From assembly GCA_963734025.1 (NCBI GenBank), contig CAVTFR010000008.1, positions 1 to 64,000 of the forward strand: 64,000 nt of DNA, read 5' to 3'. This document shows, one piece after another, positions 60,368 through 64,000 of the stretch. The notes beneath the pieces are model-generated. The model was not told the DNA's origin and did no database searches. It saw only the letters and a list, made by a program, of their open reading frames with translations. Position 1 is the first letter of the stretch, and each line of letters opens with the position of its first letter. Source of the DNA: JACVRW01 sp963734025. GTDB lineage: Bacteria > Actinomycetota > Thermoleophilia > Solirubrobacterales > Thermoleophilaceae. The translations under genes and the position numbers were made by a program.

Positions 60368-61126
60368 TCACGAGCTCGCTATCAAGAGCGCCCGCGACAC
60401 CTGGGCCGGATCGTCCCAGGTGGGGATGTGGCCGCAGCCCCGCAACAGCACGGAGCGCCAGTGCTCGGGCTTCGTGCGCGGCCGCCGGATGAGCCGATCC
60501 AGCTCGCCCCAGGCGAGCGTGACCGGGACGTCGATCCGCTCGACGTCGGAGAGCACGCCGCCCCGCATCGCCGCGTTGGCCGCCTCGAAGCCGGGCGAGG
60601 TCACGTACGCGCGCACGAGCCGCGCCGCCGCCTCGGGCGGGACGCGCTCGGGGTGGCCGACCGACGAGCCGAGCAGGGCGCGCCTGCCGCGGACGCTGCG
60701 CATGAGCGCCGGCACGAGTGGTAAGAGCGCGCGGCCGATGCGGCGCACGTCGGGGCCGCCGCGCGGCCCGAGCGGGCGCGTCCAGAAGCCCGCCGAGCAC
60801 AGCCCGGTCGCAGACAGCGCCCTTCCCGCCTTGGCCAGCTCGAGTGCCACCCACCCACCCAGCGAGTTGCCCGCCACGTGCACGCGCTCGAACCCGAGCG
60901 AGTCGAGGAAGCGCCCAACGGCCGCGGCCAGCGCCTGCGGCGTGGACTCGCTGCCGTTCGCGAGGGCCGGCGAAGCCCCGAAGCCGGGCAGGTCGACCGC
61001 GATAACCTCGCGCTCGGCGGCGAGTCGGTCGAACACGGGCTCCCACACGACGATGTCGGCCCCGAGCGGGTGGATGAGCAGCAGCGGCTCGCCGCGGCCG
61101 CGGCGGACGTAATTGAGAGAAGTCAT
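60368..61126 (-). CDS. Alpha/beta hydrolase
   Basis: The 252-residue enzyme has the oxyanion block LLLIHPLGADIVVWEPVFDR, DLPGFGAS, nucleophile elbow VHVAGNSLGGWVALELA (Ser), the acid in LAWGELDRLI and His in RGCGHIPTWDDP. This is the general esterase/lipase or haloperoxidase-like fold; the substrate is unknown. The ATG at 61126 is divergent from the SDR gene at 61159, with only 32 bp between them, so they share a promoter region. It is convergent with the DUF4126 gene. Confidence 0.88.
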   Translation of the reverse strand: MTSLNYVRRGRGEPLLLIHPLGADIVVWEPVFDRLAAEREVIAVDLPGFGASPALANGSESTPQALAAAVGRFLDSLGFERVHVAGNSLGGWVALELAKAGRALSATGLCSAGFWTRPLGPRGGPDVRRIGRALLPLVPALMRSVRGRRALLGSSVGHPERVPPEAAARLVRAYVTSPGFEAANAAMRGGVLSDVERIDVPVTLAWGELDRLIRRPRTKPEHWRSVLLRGCGHIPTWDDPAQVSRALLIASS

Positions 61127-61158
61127 CCTTTTCCGAGCCGGCCACGTACCCGGCTTCG

Positions 61159-61941
61159 ATGGACCTCAACGGAACAACAGCACTGGTAACGGGCTCGAAC
61201 CGCGGCATTGGCCGCTCGATCGCGGGGGAGCTCGCCACGCGCAGGCTCGACCTGCTGCTCTACGGCGTCCGGGACACCGACGCCTTCGAGCCGCCCGCGC
61301 CGCCACCAGGCGGCGCTCGCGAGGTGCGGGCCGTCGCGCTCGACCTGTCGACACGGGAGTCGATCGAGGAGGGTGCCGCCGCGCTGGCGCACGTCGACCT
61401 GCTCGTCAACAACGCCGGCCTCATGACCGGCGGCCTCCTCGAGGAGCAGGACGTCGATCAGGTCTACGCCATGTTCCAGGTCAACCTGATCGCGGTCGTG
61501 CACCTGACGATGCTGCTGCTGCCGGCGATGGTGGAGCGCGGGAGCGGGAAGGTCGTCAACAACGCCAGCATCAGCGGCTACGCCTGGTTCCCCGCCGCGA
61601 GCACGTACGCGGCGGCGAAGACCGGCGTGGTGGCGTTCAGCGAGTCGCTTCGGCGTGAGCTCAAGGGCACCGGCGTCGGCGTGCTGCACCTCGTCACGCC
61701 CGGCGTCGACACCGAGATGCTGGACGCCACCAGGGAGGTCTACGGCCGCCACATGGACGCCGGCGCCTGGGACGACCAGTCCCCGGACGAGTGGGCGGCG
61801 AAGGTGGTTCGCGCGATCGAGCGCGACGATCACGTGCTCGGGCCCGGGGGGCGGCTCGCGCTCGCCAAGCTCGCCTCGCGCGGGCCCGCGGCGCTGCTCG
61901 ACGTCATCTCGAGCCGCTCCTTCTCCCGCGATCCGCGGTAG
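61159..61941 (+). CDS. Short-chain dehydrogenase/reductase
   Basis: The 260-residue classical SDR has the cofactor motif TALVTGSNRGIGRSIAGELA, NNAG (LLVNNAGLM), the catalytic Ser (NNASISGY) and YxxxK (STYAAAKTGVVAFSESLRRE). The C-terminal part (TPGVDTEMLDATREVYGRH) follows. The full catalytic set is present, in contrast to the SDR at 45122. The 3' end overlaps the convergent cyclopropane synthase gene by 112 bp. Substrate unknown; proximity to a lipid-modifying operon allows a lipid alcohol or ketone. Confidence 0.9.
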   Translation: MDLNGTTALVTGSNRGIGRSIAGELATRRLDLLLYGVRDTDAFEPPAPPPGGAREVRAVALDLSTRESIEEGAAALAHVDLLVNNAGLMTGGLLEEQDVDQVYAMFQVNLIAVVHLTMLLLPAMVERGSGKVVNNASISGYAWFPAASTYAAAKTGVVAFSESLRRELKGTGVGVLHLVTPGVDTEMLDATREVYGRHMDAGAWDDQSPDEWAAKVVRAIERDDHVLGPGGRLALAKLASRGPAALLDVISSRSFSRDPR

Positions 61942-63101
61942 GCGGGCTTGGCGAACAGCAGCTGGTGGTCGCCGATGCGCCGCTCGCGGAAGCCGCCCTC
62001 GGACCAAGACAGATAGAGCGCCCAGAGCCGCCGGAAGCGATGGTCGTAGCCGAGCTCCTCGAGCTCCGCCGTGGCGGCGGTGAAGTTCGCTCGCCAGGCC
62101 GCCAGCGTCAGCGGGTAGTTCGCCGTGAGGTCCTCGCGCTCGAGCACGCGCATGTCGGTTGCCTGCGCCAGCGAACGCGAGATGACCGCGAGCGAGGGCA
62201 GGCAGCCGGCCGGGAAGATCATCTCCTTCGTGAACGAGCGCGACGCCTTCTCGACCTCGTAGGCGTTGTCGGCGATCGTGATCGCCTGCAGCAGCATCAG
62301 CCCGTCGGGCGCGAGCAGCCTCGAGCAGGTCTCGAAGAAGACGTCGAAGTACTGCCAGCCGACCGCCTCGATCATCTCGACCGAGGCCAGCTTGGAGTAG
62401 CTCCCGCGCAGGTCGCGGTAGTCCTCCATCACCACCGCGACGCGATCGCCGAGCCCGGCGGCGCGCACCCGCGCGCTCGCCACGGCGTGCTGCTCACTCG
62501 AGATGGTCGTGGTCGTGACGCGGCAGCCGAACTCCCCGGCCGCGTGCAGCGCGAGCGAGCCCCAACCTGTGCCGATCTCGACGAGGTGGTCGTCGGGGGT
62601 CAGCTCGAGCTTCCGGCAGATCCGGTCGAGCTTCGCGATCTGCGCCTGATGCAGCGTCATGCCCGGCTCCTCGAAGAGCGCGCACGAGTAGGTCATCGAC
62701 TCGTCGAGGACGAGCCGGAACATGTCGTTGCCGAGGTCGTAGTGGGCCGAGATGTGGCGGCGCGCGCGGGCCCGGGTATTGCGCGGGACACGCGACAGCG
62801 CGCTCAGCAGAGGCGCGAGCGGGGCGCGAAAGCGGTCGAGGCGGGGAACCTCGCGCGCGCCGATGCGAACCGCCGTGACCAGGTCGTCGCAGTCCCAGCC
62901 GCCGCCCGCGTACAGCTGGGCGAGTGGTCGGCTGCCGCGCAGGAAAGCGCGCCAGAAGGCAGGATCGCGGACGGTGATGGTGGCGGCCAGCTCGGCTGCG
63001 GCGGGGCCGAACTCGGTGCGGCGCCCGTCGGGCTCGACTATCTCGAGCCGGCCGGCGCGCAATCGGGCCAGCAGGGCTGACGCGGCAGTGCGGGCGATCA
63101 T
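61830..63101 (-). CDS. Cyclopropane-fatty-acyl-phospholipid synthase family
   Basis: The 423-residue SAM-dependent enzyme acts on unsaturated acyl chains of membrane phospholipids. Visible features: ISAHYDLGNDMFRLVLDESM, TYSCALFEEPG, SAM motif HLVEIGTGWGSLALHAA, EMIEAVGWQYFDVFFETCSR and FPAGCLPSL. The usual end after LLFAKPAYR is extended by about 35 residues (GSREKERLEMTSSSAAGPRE..), read antisense to the SDR 3' end. The ATG at 63101 overlaps the DUF1365 stop. It is third in an operon with DUF1365 and a flavoprotein, a common arrangement for modified fatty acids. Confidence 0.9.
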   Translation of the reverse strand: MIARTAASALLARLRAGRLEIVEPDGRRTEFGPAAAELAATITVRDPAFWRAFLRGSRPLAQLYAGGGWDCDDLVTAVRIGAREVPRLDRFRAPLAPLLSALSRVPRNTRARARRHISAHYDLGNDMFRLVLDESMTYSCALFEEPGMTLHQAQIAKLDRICRKLELTPDDHLVEIGTGWGSLALHAAGEFGCRVTTTTISSEQHAVASARVRAAGLGDRVAVVMEDYRDLRGSYSKLASVEMIEAVGWQYFDVFFETCSRLLAPDGLMLLQAITIADNAYEVEKASRSFTKEMIFPAGCLPSLAVISRSLAQATDMRVLEREDLTANYPLTLAAWRANFTAATAELEELGYDHRFRRLWALYLSWSEGGFRERRIGDHQLLFAKPAYRGSREKERLEMTSSSAAGPREASLASASRPPGPST

Positions 63102-63754
63102 CGGGCCGGGTGTGGATGGTACGGCGCGCCCTTCAGCTTCATCCGCGCGGCGTGCGTGTAGATGCCTGCCAGCACGTGCATCGTCATGAGCGGATAGCGG
63201 AACAGCGGCCACGGCGAGAGTCGGCGCCGCGACAGCGCCAGCGTCGCGTCGAAGTCGATTCGCTCGTCTCGGTGGCTCTCCATGTGCACGCGCAGCAGCT
63301 CGCCCGGGATGGTCAGGCTCACGTGGTATTCGGAGCCCATCGCGAGGAACGGCGAGACGTGGAGCGCCTTGTCGACCGAGCTGCGCAGACCGTCGAGCTC
63401 GTATGCGTGGCGCTCGCCCCAGGGCGTGTTGGTCACCTCGGCGACCACCCGCTCGACCCGCTCGCCCGCGGGGTCGAAGCAGTAGTAGAAGCTCACCGGG
63501 TTGAAATGATGGCCGAAGCTGCGCACGTGCGTGAGCAGCCGCACCGGACCGTCGTGGTCGAGCTCGAGGTAGTCGCCGCGGCGGAAGCGGGCAGGCGCCG
63601 GGCGGCGCGCCGACCAGAGCGGCACCGAGTCGAGCACACCGGGCAGCTCGTCGAAGTCGAGGTAGGCCATGAACAGCCGGCGGCGGAACTCGTGGCGCAC
63701 CGGCTCGTAGCGGCGGTGGCGGACCCAGCCCTCGTAGAGAGCGCTCTGGCTCAC
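63098..63754 (-). CDS. DUF1365-family protein
   Basis: The 218-residue protein matches DUF1365, recognisable by the opening SALYEGWVRHRRYEPVRHEF, FMAYLDFDELPGVLD, the central RLLTHVRSFGHHFNPVSFYY and the C-terminal GIYTHAARMKLKGAPYHPHP. Members are nearly always found between a flavin amine-oxidase-like gene and a cyclopropane synthase, as here, and are thought to take part in acyl-chain modification; the reaction is unproven. The GTG start at 63754 overlaps the flavoprotein stop, and its own stop overlaps the synthase start. Confidence 0.88.
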   Translation of the reverse strand: MSQSALYEGWVRHRRYEPVRHEFRRRLFMAYLDFDELPGVLDSVPLWSARRPAPARFRRGDYLELDHDGPVRLLTHVRSFGHHFNPVSFYYCFDPAGERVERVVAEVTNTPWGERHAYELDGLRSSVDKALHVSPFLAMGSEYHVSLTIPGELLRVHMESHRDERIDFDATLALSRRRLSPWPLFRYPLMTMHVLAGIYTHAARMKLKGAPYHPHPAR

Positions 63755-64000
63755 GCCAGGCTCCGGCCGAAGCGGGCGCAGACGCGCAGCCCCGAGACGA
63801 CGCCGTCCTCGTGGAAGCCGTAGCCCCAGTAGGCGCCGCAGTAGTGGGTGCGGCGCACGCCGCTCACCTGGTCCCAGCGCCGCTGCGCCGCGAGCCCGGC
63901 GGGCGTGTAGACCGGGTGGTCGTAGCGGAACACGCGAATCACGCTGTCGGGGGCGATCGCCTCCGTGCGGTTGAGCGTCACGCACAGCTCGCGATCCGCG
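63751..64000 (-). CDS. FAD-dependent amine-oxidase-like protein (C-terminal part, cut by window edge)
   Basis: Only the last 82 or so residues are present: ELCVTLNRTEAIAPDSVIRV, FRYDHPVYTPAGLAAQRRWD, HYCGAYWGYGFHEDGVVSGL, RVCARFGRSLA. YCGAYWGYGFHEDG is the C-terminal FAD-contacting signature of the NAD(P)/FAD proteins that precede DUF1365 and cyclopropane synthase genes. The rest lies beyond 64000. It is the first visible gene of this minus-strand lipid operon, and its stop overlaps the DUF1365 GTG. Confidence 0.85.
   Translation of the reverse strand, partial: ADRELCVTLNRTEAIAPDSVIRVFRYDHPVYTPAGLAAQRRWDQVSGVRRTHYCGAYWGYGFHEDGVVSGLRVCARFGRSLA

Noticed and set aside
1..64000. tRNA, rRNA or CRISPR features
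   Set aside because: No T-loop-like GGTTCRANNCC in a cloverleaf context, no rRNA signature and no regularly spaced repeats were found on reading either strand by eye.

Overview
The window is very GC-rich, densely coded, and full of GTG and TTG starts and 1-4 bp stop/start overlaps. Gene content points to a soil-type actinobacterium: large LuxR-family ATPase regulators, an ANTAR antiterminator, a NarL-type two-component pair, an MMPL transporter, an actinobacterial P450, and a zinc-dehydrogenase / PTPS-like / glycosyltransferase cluster. Thermoleophilia (Solirubrobacterales-like) is my best guess, from gene content alone. No rRNA, tRNA, CRISPR array or prophage was seen.

Region by region. 1-1.8 kb is eroded: a broken zinc-ribbon gene, two tiny tandem secreted-peptide genes and a broken ribbon-helix-helix gene. 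1.8-3.25 kb is an IS256-family insertion sequence. 3.5-10 kb holds an HD-domain protein, a metal-related pair (multicopper oxidase with two built-in metal-binding modules, plus a flavoprotein, with a broken YHS gene downstream), a STAS-like protein, a membrane protein and a K+-channel-like protein. 10.1-13.95 kb looks like a polyamine catabolism island (agmatinase remnant, aminobutyraldehyde-type dehydrogenase, amino-acid/polyamine permease, broken acetyltransferase). 13.9-15.7 kb is a tightly overlapping DUF899 / mini-membrane-protein / ArsR / SRPBCC operon behind a palindromic operator. 15.7-26.6 kb carries a GH6-like secreted protein, a cupredoxin lipoprotein, a flavoprotein, an ANTAR regulator, an anti-sigma-type ATPase, a histidine kinase/response regulator pair, an MMPL transporter and a membrane permease. 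26.6-28.1 kb is a MerR-controlled divergent unit.

28.25-36.4 kb is a compact eight-gene operon that I consider the best candidate for an undescribed pathway: Zn-dehydrogenase, catalytically atypical PTPS-fold protein, glycosyltransferase, methyltransferase, flippase-like membrane protein, RibD-type reductase, a CDP-alcohol phosphotransferase fused to an LTA-synthase-like domain, and a second methyltransferase. The combination suggests a glycosylated, methylated, pterin- or pyrimidine-derived product linked to a lipid or polyol and exported.

36.4-55.4 kb appears to be a regulon. Four operons (epoxide hydrolase-redoxin; SDR-NTF2 protein; VOC-crotonase; Bax inhibitor-beta-helix-repeat proteins) each have, in the same orientation upstream, a 33-34 bp element: two GACCAGGG copies 11-12 bp apart followed by CACGGGCGCG. 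Two of these elements lie in divergent promoters shared with paralogous LuxR-type ATPase regulators. 55.4-64 kb has an L,D-transpeptidase, a frameshifted flavoprotein, a CDF metal transporter, a P450, two alpha/beta or SDR enzymes and a flavoprotein-DUF1365-cyclopropane synthase operon running off the right edge.

Caveat: at least seven otherwise good genes are interrupted by a single extra base (near 4436, 13822, 27821, 31134, 44538, 53444, and 57045 plus 57087). Some of these broken genes may be sequence errors rather than real pseudogenes.
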